From Amorphoplanes digitatis (lineage in GTDB: Bacteria; Actinomycetota; Actinomycetes; Mycobacteriales; Micromonosporaceae), in contig NZ_JACHNH010000001.1 in NCBI RefSeq assembly GCF_014205335.1, forward strand, positions 6,442,501 through 6,506,500: 64,000 bases of DNA, read 5' to 3'. This document shows positions 34,015 to 41,805 of the stretch, piece after piece; positions within the stretch are counted from its first letter, which is position 1; each line of letters starts with the position of its first letter. Made by a program: the position numbers and the translations under genes. The notes below the pieces were generated by a model, which saw nothing but the letters and a program-made list of their open reading frames with translations, made no database searches and was not told the origin of the DNA.

Positions 34015-34488
34015 ATGTCCGCACGTCACCGCCTGCTGTCGCCCGCCGCCGCCGTTGTCCTGTTCGGACTCGCCGCCTGCGGTTCCACGCCGGCTCCTGT
34101 TCCGCTCGCGGCTCCGTCGCCGTCGTCCGTTCCCACGCCAGCCGTACCCACGTCGGCTGGTCCTACGCCGGCCGCTCCGGCACCTTCCACCGCGGCCACC
34201 TCGCCCGCGGTGGCGACGGACCGTCCGGCCGCGGGCCCCAAGTGCCCCTCCGAGAAGACCCTCGAGAAGCTGGCCGATCTGCCGAAGGGCTGGTATTTTG
34301 TTCCGTCCAGTGTCGAGTGCTGGAAGGGCTGGGCGACGGCCGACCCGGAGGGTCCGACCCCCGGCGACGGCATCTACCTGTTCCAGTACAAGCCCGGCAA
34401 GGGCTGGCGTTATCACAGCCAGGGCAGCGGATACCACTGCGAGGAACTCGGCATCGACGAGCCCGCGCCGTTCTGCCAGTACCAGTGA
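34015..34488 (+). CDS. lipoprotein with duplicated KGWYFVPSS sensor-type domain
   Basis: A 157-residue lipoprotein of unknown function. The signal ends with a lipobox (VVLFGLAACGS); a proline/alanine/serine-rich linker of about 60 residues leads to a compact C-terminal domain (LEKLADLPKGWYFVPSSVEC, then GDGIYLFQYKPGKGWRYHSQ). The four cysteines in that domain suggest two disulfides. The same domain, almost residue for residue, ends the anti-sigma-like protein at 35129-35734. ATG 34015 has CGGGGGAA upstream. Its closeness to the sigma-factor pair suggests a shared ligand, decoy or co-sensor (inference). Confidence 0.75.
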   Translation: MSARHRLLSPAAAVVLFGLAACGSTPAPVPLAAPSPSSVPTPAVPTSAGPTPAAPAPSTAATSPAVATDRPAAGPKCPSEKTLEKLADLPKGWYFVPSSVECWKGWATADPEGPTPGDGIYLFQYKPGKGWRYHSQGSGYHCEELGIDEPAPFCQYQ

Positions 34489-34502
34489 CCGTGCCGATTC
34501 GG

Positions 34503-34537
34503 GCACACCGTAGCCGGTCGCACCGGCTACGGTGTGC
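34503..34537 (+). terminator. strong hairpin terminator after the lipoprotein gene
   Basis: GCACACCGTAGCCGGT (34503-34518) pairs perfectly with ACCGGCTACGGTGTGC (34522-34537) across a CGC loop, 15 bp past the stop. It separates the lipoprotein gene from the sigma-factor operon. Confidence 0.8.
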
Positions 34538-34610
34538 CGCATGGCCGGCCGGAGGCATCGATGACGGCGCCGCCTGAACGATTTCGGCAACGGGGGAGCG
34601 CGGGCGGAGC

Positions 34611-35129
34611 ATGGCGAAGTCCATAGATGATCTTTTCTGTGAGTTCGTCCGGGCCCGCTCGCCCGCGCTGCTGCGGACGGCGTTCCTGCTGACCGGCGAC
34701 CGGCACCTCGCCGAGGATCTGGTGCAGGACGCGCTGGCCCGCACCCATCGGGGCCGGCGCAGGCTGGACGACCCCGGACACTTCGAGGCCTACACCCGCA
34801 CGGCGATGTACCACCTGCATGTGAGCTGGTGGCGGCGCCGCAAGGTGGTCGAGTCGATGCCGGGCGAGCTGGCCGACATGGTCCAGCCCGGCAGCGACCA
34901 CGCCCGCCGCACCGATCTCAAGCTCGCCCTGCACGAGGCCCTCGCGCGACTCACCTCGCGGCAACGCGCCGTGCTGGTGCTGCGGTTCTTCGAGGATCGA
35001 AGCGAGGCCGAGGCCGCCGAGCTGCTGCACTGCTCGGTCGGCACGATCAAGAGCCAGACCAGCAAGGCGCTGGCCCGCATGCGCGAGGTGGCGCCCGACC
35101 TGCTCTCGGCCGTGTTGGAGGAAGCCTGA
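34611..35129 (+). CDS. ECF sigma factor, SigE-family
   Basis: A 172-residue extracytoplasmic-function sigma factor. Region 2 is ALLRTAFLLTGDRHLAEDLV then QDALARTHRGRRRLDDPGHF with AYTRTAMYHLHVSWWRRRK; region 4 is RLTSRQRAVLVLRFFEDRSE with AEAAELLHCSVGTIKSQTSK. These match the actinobacterial SigE-family group. Its TGA overlaps the next ATG by one base (TGATG), coupling it to the downstream membrane protein, which is the expected place for an anti-sigma factor. It probably activates its own operon and extracytoplasmic targets. Confidence 0.9.
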   Translation: MAKSIDDLFCEFVRARSPALLRTAFLLTGDRHLAEDLVQDALARTHRGRRRLDDPGHFEAYTRTAMYHLHVSWWRRRKVVESMPGELADMVQPGSDHARRTDLKLALHEALARLTSRQRAVLVLRFFEDRSEAEAAELLHCSVGTIKSQTSKALARMREVAPDLLSAVLEEA

Positions 35130-35734
35130 TGACCGACGATTTCGGGCCGCTGCGTCAGGCCATGTCCGATCTGGCCGAGCACGGCGGAAGCACCGACCTG
35201 TACGAGCGGGCGCTGCACAAGTCGCGCCGGTCGCAACGGCGCACCGCGGTCGCCACATCGGCCGCGGCCGCGGTGGCGGTGTTCGCCGTCGGCGGCGCGA
35301 TCGCGTTCGCCGGCCGGGCGGGCCCACGGGCCCCGGTGGCGACCCGCCCGCCGGCACCCAGCGCCGCCCCGACCTCGGCGGCGACCACCGCGCCGAGCCC
35401 GACACCGCCGTCCTCGACACCGCCGTCCTCGCCGTCCTCGACGCCTTCATCCGTCCGGACGAGCGACCGTCCCCGCTACCCTGCCTGCCCTTCCGCGAAG
35501 GCCCTCGAGAAGCTGGCCGATCTGCCGAAGGGCTGGTATTTCGTTCCGTCCAGTGTCGAGTGCTGGAAGGGCTGGGCGACGGCCGACCCGGAGGGCCCGA
35601 CGCCCGGCGACGGCATCTACCTGTTCCAGTACAAGGCCGGCAAGGGCTGGCGCTACCACAGCCAGGGCAGCGGATATCACTGCGCAGAGCTGGGGATCAC
35701 CTCCGGCAACCCGCCGTTCTGCCAGGTGGACTGA
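35129..35734 (+). CDS. anti-sigma-like membrane protein with extracytoplasmic KGWYFVPSS domain
   Basis: A 201-residue bitopic protein: an N-terminal cytoplasmic part (FGPLRQAMSDLAEHGGSTDL) of the kind that follows SigE-family sigma genes, one membrane span (TAVATSAAAAVAVFAVGGAI), a long proline/threonine/serine linker and a C-terminal outside domain. That domain (ALEKLADLPKGWYFVPSSVE to GSGYHCAELGI) is nearly identical to that of the lipoprotein at 34015-34488. Coupling to the sigma gene points to an anti-sigma or sensor role. It lacks a recognisable zinc-binding anti-sigma HXXXCXXC motif, so the mode of sigma binding is unknown. Confidence 0.75.
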   Translation: MTDDFGPLRQAMSDLAEHGGSTDLYERALHKSRRSQRRTAVATSAAAAVAVFAVGGAIAFAGRAGPRAPVATRPPAPSAAPTSAATTAPSPTPPSSTPPSSPSSTPSSVRTSDRPRYPACPSAKALEKLADLPKGWYFVPSSVECWKGWATADPEGPTPGDGIYLFQYKAGKGWRYHSQGSGYHCAELGITSGNPPFCQVD

Positions 35735-35761
35735 GCCCCTGCTCAGGCCGTTGCCCGGAAA

Positions 35762-35962
35762 GGCTCTGTTGCATTGAGCGATCCAACGTCTCGAGCGCCG
35801 CAAATCCTTCGGAGTACCCTCCGCGAGCGCTAGCTTCCCGAAGGGCCGGGGCGGCACAAGCGGTGGTCTGCCCGATCTATGCCCGCGGAAGAGGCACCGT
35901 AGTCGAGCTCGCAGGAAGCCTTGCGGCAAGCGATCTTGGCGATGGCTCAATGCAACAGAGCC
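35762..35962. mobile_element. 201-bp non-coding IS-derived miniature element (MITE-like)
   Basis: GGCTCTGTTGCATTGAGC (35762-35779) and GCTCAATGCAACAGAGCC (35945-35962) are perfect 18-bp terminal inverted repeats. The ends resemble those of the IS6-like remnants (GGCTCTGTTGCG). No transposase frame is left in the ~165-bp interior. It lies 28 bp after the sigma operon. Confidence 0.75.
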
Positions 35963-36016
35963 CGGGTAATGAATGACGCCGGGCGCCTGCTGTTCGCAGG
36001 CGCCCGGCGTACCAGG

Positions 36017-36508
36017 TCACTCGCAGTGTTGGCCCGTCGCCCAGGTGGTTTTGCTGGGCCACCAGGCGTTGGCAAGATGGGTGCCGTTGTGTGCCTTGCA
36101 GTACCAAGTGTCAGTCGTGCCAAGCACGTAAAGGTTGACGTAATTTCGGCCGCTCTTGGTACCTTGCGTCAAATAAACACGGCTTTTTGAAGTGCCGCCG
36201 AGACTCTCCCACGTGCTCCTCCACGCGCCGCTCGAAGTCGTCCAGGTGTGCCAAACCTTATAGTCCGAGCCGACAACGAAGGCGTGGTAGCCCGAATTAT
36301 AATAGGTAACGGTAATGCCAAGATCGCAAATGTACTTGCCAGTCGGCAGCTGGTAGCCGGCGCGGTTTTCATTCTCGGTCTTGCACACATCTCCGGGGTT
36401 CGCGTGGGCCGGGTTACCGGCTGGGAGCATAGCCAATGCGCCGAGAACAGCCACCATCAGCACCTTGGCGACATGTCGCCTTGCGCCCTTGAGCTTCTTT
36501 ACTTGCAC
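36017..36508 (-). CDS. small secreted protein of unknown function
   Basis: A 163-residue exported protein. I choose the GTG at 36508, preceded by TTGGAG at 6 nt, giving a signal peptide (VAKVLMVAVLGALAMLPAGN) cut near AHA. The mature part is tryptophan- and tyrosine-rich with three cysteines (DVC, YICDLG, WYCKAH) and beta-strand-like segments such as GITVTYYNSGYHAFVVGSDY. I do not recognise the family. Its base composition is clearly less GC-rich than the neighbours, suggesting acquisition from another source. Confidence 0.6.
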   Translation of the reverse strand: MQVKKLKGARRHVAKVLMVAVLGALAMLPAGNPAHANPGDVCKTENENRAGYQLPTGKYICDLGITVTYYNSGYHAFVVGSDYKVWHTWTTSSGAWRSTWESLGGTSKSRVYLTQGTKSGRNYVNLYVLGTTDTWYCKAHNGTHLANAWWPSKTTWATGQHCE

Positions 36509-36819
36509 CTGCGTCTCCAATCCGGCGACCAACAACACCAGCCCGCGGCGCGATGACACCCGGCCACCCTGCCGACTCTGACGCCAGCCGTCACGCCGCC
36601 ACACCATCCACATGAGAACTTCGTAAACACTCACTCAGTGAGCAACATCGATGACATTTCCGGCTCCGGTGCCGGAATTCGGTCTCCGGACGTGCCGGCC
36701 GCCGTCGAGCCACCGACACGTCGGCGATCCCCGTCCGTACCGTCACAGTCAACCGGCGCCGGCTCCCGCATGGTGAAACGCCGACCGATCCCGGATGAGG
36801 CCGGTGACTATGCTGCTCG

Positions 36820-37669
36820 TCATCGGCCACAGCGGATCGCAGACCGGACGGCACCGGACGACGAGAGGCCGGCATACCCGACCGTCCCGGCCCCGCCGGC
36901 CCGGACGGCCGCCGACGATCCGATCGATCCGGACGCTGGTACTGCGCCTGGCGTCGGAGAACACCGGCTGGGGATACCGGCGCATCCACGGCGAACTCCT
37001 CGTCCTCGGTGTGAAGGTCGCCGCCTCGACCGTGGGAGATCCTCAAAGACGCCGGGATCGACCCGGCGCCGGACCGTGCGAGCAACGCCTGGGCGACGTT
37101 CCTGCGCTCCCAGGCCCAGGCCATCATTGCCGCGGACCTTCTTCGAAACCGTGACGCTGACCGGCGCCCACCTGTACGTGCTGGCCGTGATCGAGCACGC
37201 CACCCGCCGGATCCGGATCCTCGGCGTCACCGCGCACCCGACCGCCGCCTGGGTGACCCAGGCCGCCCGGAACTTGGTCATGGATCTCGAGGACACCGGC
37301 TGCCAGGTCAGGCACCTGATCCGGGATCGCGACGGCAAGTACCCAGCCCTTTTCGACAGCCGGTATCGAGGTCGTGCCCAGCGGGGTCCGGATGCCCCGC
37401 ATGAACTCGATCATGGAACGGTGGATCCAGGCCTTCCACCACCAACTGCTCGACCGGACTTTGATCTGGAATCAGGCCCATCTGCGGCACGCCCTGCGCG
37501 AGTACGAACGCCACCACAACAGCCATCGGCCGCACCAGGGCATCGCCAACGCTCGACCCCTGCGGCCGTTACCCGACCCAGTCACCGAAGCCACCTCGTT
37601 GACACCGCTAAACGTCCGCCGAAACGACCGCTCGGCGGACTACTACACGAGTACGCCCGTGCCGCTTGA
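36820..37669 (+). pseudogene. rve-type integrase core (IS-type transposase), frameshifted remnant
   Basis: Pieces of one DDE integrase occur in order but in different frames: LVLRLASENTGWGYRRIHGE, then DFFETVTLTGAHLYVLAVIE-type core, RHLIRDRDGKYPALFDS, then MNSIMERWIQAFHHQLLDRT and HHNSHRPHQGIANARPLRPL, ending LGGLLHEYARAA at 37669. At least three frameshifts are needed, and the N-terminal DNA-binding part is missing. It is dead transposase DNA inside the island. Confidence 0.75.
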
Positions 37670-37679
37670 CCAGCACGGA

Positions 37680-37985
37680 TGGGATTTCCGGCACCCGCAG
37701 CTGCGGATGAGCGCGGCACCACCACAGCGCCGCAACGAGGATCAGATCGCCGCGATCGTCGACGGCCTCGGCAGCTTGCTCGGTGTCCTCCGCGAGGCTG
37801 ACCCGCGCGACAAGGCAGAGCTGTACAGCCGCATCGGGCTTAGGCTGACCTACAAGCCGGGCCTGAAGACACTGAAGGCCGAGGTCGTCTCCGACCTCGG
37901 CCGTGTGCTTAGTGTGTGTCCGAGGCCCAACATGAGTGACAAGTACACGGAGATCGCATCCAGGGTGCTGGCCTGCGCTCCATAA
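37680..37985 (+). pseudogene. serine recombinase C-terminal fragment
   Basis: The segment RRNEDQIAAIVDGLGSLLGV then DPRDKAELYSRIGLRLTYKP matches the extreme C-terminus of large serine recombinases of actinomycete elements. No resolvase or zinc domain precedes it; it is joined to the integrase remnant. The last residues (RVLSVCPRPN) read into the GTGTCCGAGG repeat, as is usual when such a gene ends at its attachment site. Confidence 0.6.
37916..37932 (+). repeat. att-like direct repeat 2
   Basis: GTGTCCGAGGCCCAACA, identical over 17 bp to the start of the repeat at 31708 and in the same orientation. It overlaps the end of the recombinase fragment, the usual place for an attachment site. Confidence 0.6.
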
Positions 37986-38016
37986 ATGCGAGACGTGATT
38001 ATCGCCCAAGGGTTTG

Positions 38017-38051
38017 CTCTTTACTTTACCTGCTGGCCTCTAAGTAAAGAG
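38017..38051. repeat. 10-bp inverted repeat with 15-nt loop
   Basis: CTCTTTACTT (38017-38026) and AAGTAAAGAG (38042-38051) are perfectly inverted. The stem is AT-rich and lies between the recombinase fragment and the truncated response regulator. It could be a recombinase-binding arm or a weak terminator. Confidence 0.45.
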
Positions 38052-38216
38052 TAGACCACCTGGTCCGCGGTGGTCCATTTAGTCACCCGATAAAGTGGTG
38101 CGGCTAAATCACCTTCGACCTGACGCTTTCTGGCCGATCGCTGAGAGCGAAGGACGACCGAGAACATCCACGAATCCGCGCTCCCAATCGGGCATCGACG
38201 AGGGTGTTCGGGCAAG

Positions 38217-38555
<339 letters not shown>

Positions 38556-38567
38556 CGGGGCCCGCCG

Positions 38568-40073
38568 TCAGCTCTTGACCGACGCGATGACCATCGACGG
38601 GATCCAGAGCAGCGCGTACACGCCGACCATCACCAGCGCCGACGAGTTCGGCGCGTGGCGGTAGACGCCCAGGTAGGTCGCGGTCAGCGCCAGCAGCGTC
38701 ACCAGGTTGAGCGCCCGGATGCGCCGCGCGGCCTTGACCGCGACGTCGCCCTTCTTCCGGTTGGTCTTCGGGGTGACGAACCAGGTCTGCGCCAGGTCCC
38801 GGAAGCCCTTGATGTTCGCGATCGCATAGGTGTGCACCACTGACAGGGCGATCCAACAGGCGGCGGGGATGTAGGCAAGGCTCGCCCACTCGCGCTTCTT
38901 CACCACGGTCACCAGCAGCGGTGCCACGCCGCTGAACAGCGTCAGCAGCATCGCCAGCGGCAGCACGTACCCGATGACGCGCAGCACCGCGGGCTCGACG
39001 ACGTTCTGGCCCACCGCCGTGCCGCCGGTGACCAGCGCGACCACCATCAGGCTCCACGCCGCGGCCAGCTCGATGCCGAGGGCGGCCGTGTAATAGGCGT
39101 TCTGCCGCAGCAGGCTCAGCTTGGTGCGCAGGTCGAGCCCGGAGCGCAGGACGGGCCGGAAATACTCCTTGAAGGTACGGGCGGAGCCGATCGCCCACCG
39201 CTCCTGCTGGCGGCGGAAGGCCTTGTAGTTCGGCGGCACCTCGCCGACGTTGGTGACGTCCTCGAGGTAGATCCCCCGGTACCCGGCCAGGTAGAACCGG
39301 TTCGACAGGTCGATGTCCTCGGTGAGGTGCCCGGCGTGGAAGCCGCCGACCGCGTACAGCGCCTTGAGGTTGAACATGGCGCAGCAGCCCGAGAACAGGA
39401 TCATGTGACCCAGGCGCTGCCGCCCGGGCAGGTCCGACAGGTAGCAGGCCTCCTCGTTGATGGCGAGGCAGCGCTGGAAGTGGTCGGTGCGGCCGAAGTG
39501 GTACAGCCGCTTGGTCTGCACGTACCCGATCGCGGGGTCGACCTCGATCGTCTCGAGGCAGCGCTCGATCGCGTCGGCCTGCGGGCGCCAGTCCGCGTCC
39601 AGCAGGTACATGTGCGTGAAGCCGCGCTCCTGGAGGAAGCCCTCCAGGGTCTTGAGGTTGCCCGCCTTGAAGCCGACGTTGTCCGCGCGGTGGAACACGA
39701 CGAAGGAGTCCGACTCCCAGAGCTCGACATCGGTGCCGGCGTACCGGGCGGACTGTCTGCGGACGCAGCCCCGCTCGGCGGCAAGGCGGCGCAGGATCGC
39801 GATCGTCTCCGGGTCCTTGGAGTCGTCACCGACGATGACCGTCTTGTTCTGGAAGGTCATGCGCTCACACGCCGCGACGGTGTCGGCGATGACCTCGCGC
39901 TCGTTGAACGAGACGACCACCACCGCGACGTGAGCGTCGAGCGGCGGATCCACCGTGTGCGGGCGCCGCCGGGACAGCGCGGCGAACGCGTAGGCGTAGT
40001 TGTATACGGCGAAGAATCCGAAATAAAGCAGCAGAAGGGCGGGCACGGTCAGTAACAGCACATCGATTACCAC
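38568..40073 (-). CDS. family 2 glycosyltransferase, membrane-bound (cellulose-synthase-like), 5' end altered
   Basis: A processive GT2 enzyme with a membrane span near the N-terminus (LTVPALLLLYFGFFAVYNYA), the nucleotide-binding and catalytic acids in VIVGDDSKDPETI, YLLDADWRPQAD and LTEDIDLSNRFY, the acceptor motif RRQQERWAIGSA, and about five C-terminal spans. It would polymerise or transfer a sugar at the membrane. The frame is open to 40226, but that extension (MLRDVPVSKNS region) is only the antisense of a recombinase fragment; I use GTG 40073. The original start and promoter may have been lost at the junction at ~40150. Confidence 0.75.
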   Translation of the reverse strand: MVIDVLLLTVPALLLLYFGFFAVYNYAYAFAALSRRRPHTVDPPLDAHVAVVVVSFNEREVIADTVAACERMTFQNKTVIVGDDSKDPETIAILRRLAAERGCVRRQSARYAGTDVELWESDSFVVFHRADNVGFKAGNLKTLEGFLQERGFTHMYLLDADWRPQADAIERCLETIEVDPAIGYVQTKRLYHFGRTDHFQRCLAINEEACYLSDLPGRQRLGHMILFSGCCAMFNLKALYAVGGFHAGHLTEDIDLSNRFYLAGYRGIYLEDVTNVGEVPPNYKAFRRQQERWAIGSARTFKEYFRPVLRSGLDLRTKLSLLRQNAYYTAALGIELAAAWSLMVVALVTGGTAVGQNVVEPAVLRVIGYVLPLAMLLTLFSGVAPLLVTVVKKREWASLAYIPAACWIALSVVHTYAIANIKGFRDLAQTWFVTPKTNRKKGDVAVKAARRIRALNLVTLLALTATYLGVYRHAPNSSALVMVGVYALLWIPSMVIASVKS

Positions 40074-40152
40074 GTGCGGCGACGGTACGTGAGAACGTTT
40101 ACGGGCTTGTGTCCGAGCGCGGACCTTTGACCGTTTCTTGTGTGACGCTGGG

Positions 40153-40431
40153 TACGCCGCGGGCCGGGGCCGGATCGTGGTGGAGTTCTTCGACACCGGC
40201 ACGTCACGGAGCATGCCGTGGCGCAAACGCCGGCAGGCCGCCGTCCTGCTCGCCGCTGCTACAAAATCCGGATCGCGGGTTTGATGCGGTGGTGGTGGGC
40301 GAGTTCGAGCGGGCGTTCGCCGGTGGCGAGGCCCGCCGGATCATCGAAACGTTGCAGGGCTACGGCGTGCAGGTGTGGCTCCCCGAGACCGACGGCCCGG
40401 TCGATCTCACCGACCCGGATCACCGGGCCTG
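40153..40431 (+). pseudogene. serine recombinase resolvase-domain fragment
   Basis: Nearly the same DNA as the resolvase domain of the recombinase at 53193-54809: IVVEFFDTGTSRSMPWRKRR, a frame change near 40255, then FDAVVVGEFERAFAGGEARR and PETDGPVDLTDPDHRA, where it ends abruptly. The catalytic-serine segment and the rest of the gene are missing. It is a shard of a related element. Confidence 0.8.
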
Positions 40432-40778
40432 TGGGAACACGGGAACCATAGACGCGCCCTACGACACCTTGTGCTTGACCATCCCCCTTGGGAGTGTGGG
40501 AGTCCGGTCTGACAGCAACGCTGACAGCAATCGGCGCGGACGACGGACGGCCAGGGCGACGCAGCGATGGACAACCCTTCGAGGTCATGGTCACGGGCGG
40601 ACGTCGCCGGACGACGCGCCTAGAACCACAAGCGAGGGCTCGCGCACTGGCTGGCTTGCCGCGTTGGCTGCCACACTGGACGTACGCGGATGCCGCTGCA
40701 GCGCTCGAAAGCAATGCCGCCATCAACGCGCTCTGACGACGGTGAAAGCGAAGTCGACGCAGACGACTTAAGCAGACC
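40432..40778. other. no gene recognised
   Basis: The frames here are short and resemble no family I know. The sequence directly follows the broken recombinase and is probably junction DNA. Confidence 0.5.
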
Positions 40779-41003
40779 TTGCGGGGCATATATGACCGCG
40801 TGTCTACGGGAGTAGACAACGACGTATCCCATTCCGAAGCACGTTTCCTCTTTCTGGAAACCTACACGATCTTGGGAGAGATCCTCTCGATAAATGACGG
40901 TGTGCGTGAGGAAGTAACAGCAAAGGCTCGTGAAGTAGTTACTGTTCAGACAGCCACTGCCTTGGATCCGGCGGCACCTGAGCAGATGGAACAGACGGAT
41001 TGA
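40779..41003 (+). CDS. hypothetical short protein, low GC
   Basis: A 74-residue acidic frame (RFLFLETYTILGEILSINDG, then VREEVTAKAREVVTVQTATA) that looks helical and has a composition unlike antisense noise here. No clear ribosome site precedes the start. It may be a small island protein or the tail of a lost gene. Low confidence. Confidence 0.3.
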   Translation: MRGIYDRVSTGVDNDVSHSEARFLFLETYTILGEILSINDGVREEVTAKAREVVTVQTATALDPAAPEQMEQTD

Positions 41004-41145
41004 GCCCTGAGCGCCATCCCATCGCCCTCGACCCGCCATCGTGGGAGCGGGCCCCCGCCGGCTCCCGCCGCGTCAAGACGGCCTTGACACTGGGCGCCCC
41101 GGGCCGGCGGGGGTCTGCTCGGCTTGCCCGGGACGAGGGCGCTGG

Positions 41146-41451
41146 GGTGACGCGGTCACCCGGCGAATGCCGCGCGAACCGGGCGGCGTCAGCCAGCAGC
41201 AGGGTGAACCGATGCACCCAGCGGTAGACGGTCACGTGGTCGACGTCGATGCCGCGTTCGGCGAGCAGCTCCTCGACATCGCGGTACGACAGGCCGTATC
41301 GCAGGTACCAGCGCACCGCCACCACGATCACCTCGGCAGGGAAGCGAAACCCGGCGAACGCCGAGCGAGGAGGAGACCAAGGACGAGACCGAGCCGCGGA
41401 CATCACCGGTCAACCCTGCCTGAACATCGGATCAGCCGACGCAACAGAGCC
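41146..41451 (-). mobile_element. IS6-like transposase remnant, N-terminal part with IS end
   Basis: The IS end (GGCTCTGTTGCG in minus orientation, 41440-41451) is followed by a transposase start at 41406: FRFPAEVIVVAVRWYLRYGL, SYRDVEELLAERGIDVDHVT, VYRWVHRFTLLLADAARFAR. This is the helix-turn-helix part of IS6-family transposases. Similarity ends near 41146, before the catalytic core. It shares its end and leader with the remnant at 33509. Confidence 0.75.
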
Positions 41452-41494
41452 GATCGGGCAAACCTCGACAGAAGGTCGTCGCCGAGGCTCAGGT

Positions 41495-41602
41495 AGCCCA
41501 CGCTCGCCGCAGGACGGTCAGCGGGATGCCGGTGCTGTCGCACAGTACGTGGATCTTCGAGCCGGGTTTGCCGCGCGGCGACGCGTTCCCCGATAGCGGC
41601 AT
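41495..41602 (-). mobile_element. IS5-like transposase fragment
   Basis: Read on the minus strand the DNA gives SPRGKPGSKIHVLCDSTGIP then LTVLRR, the segment around the second catalytic aspartate of IS5-family transposases. Nothing else of the gene remains. A sign of repeated insertion just upstream of the PBP gene. Confidence 0.6.
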
Positions 41603-41805
41603 TCGTCGATACCGCTTGGCCACCGCCAACTGCGAGGGTCGGCTATTTGAAAGTGGACGATCGTCATTACGAATTGGGGATGATGACCTTGCGTTGTCGC
41701 GTCCTAGCGGTTCGTAAAGTTTTCGCTGTATTGCAACGAAAATCTGCCATTCACCGTCTTCAGGGGTAGCGCAACTCGGCGCTACGGAGACGGCGAAGGG
41801 ACGTG

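Noticed and set aside
40074..40226. N-terminal extension of the glycosyltransferase to ATG 40226
   Set aside because: The extension is the antisense of the recombinase shard; the same peptide appears antisense to recombinase B, so it is not part of the enzyme.
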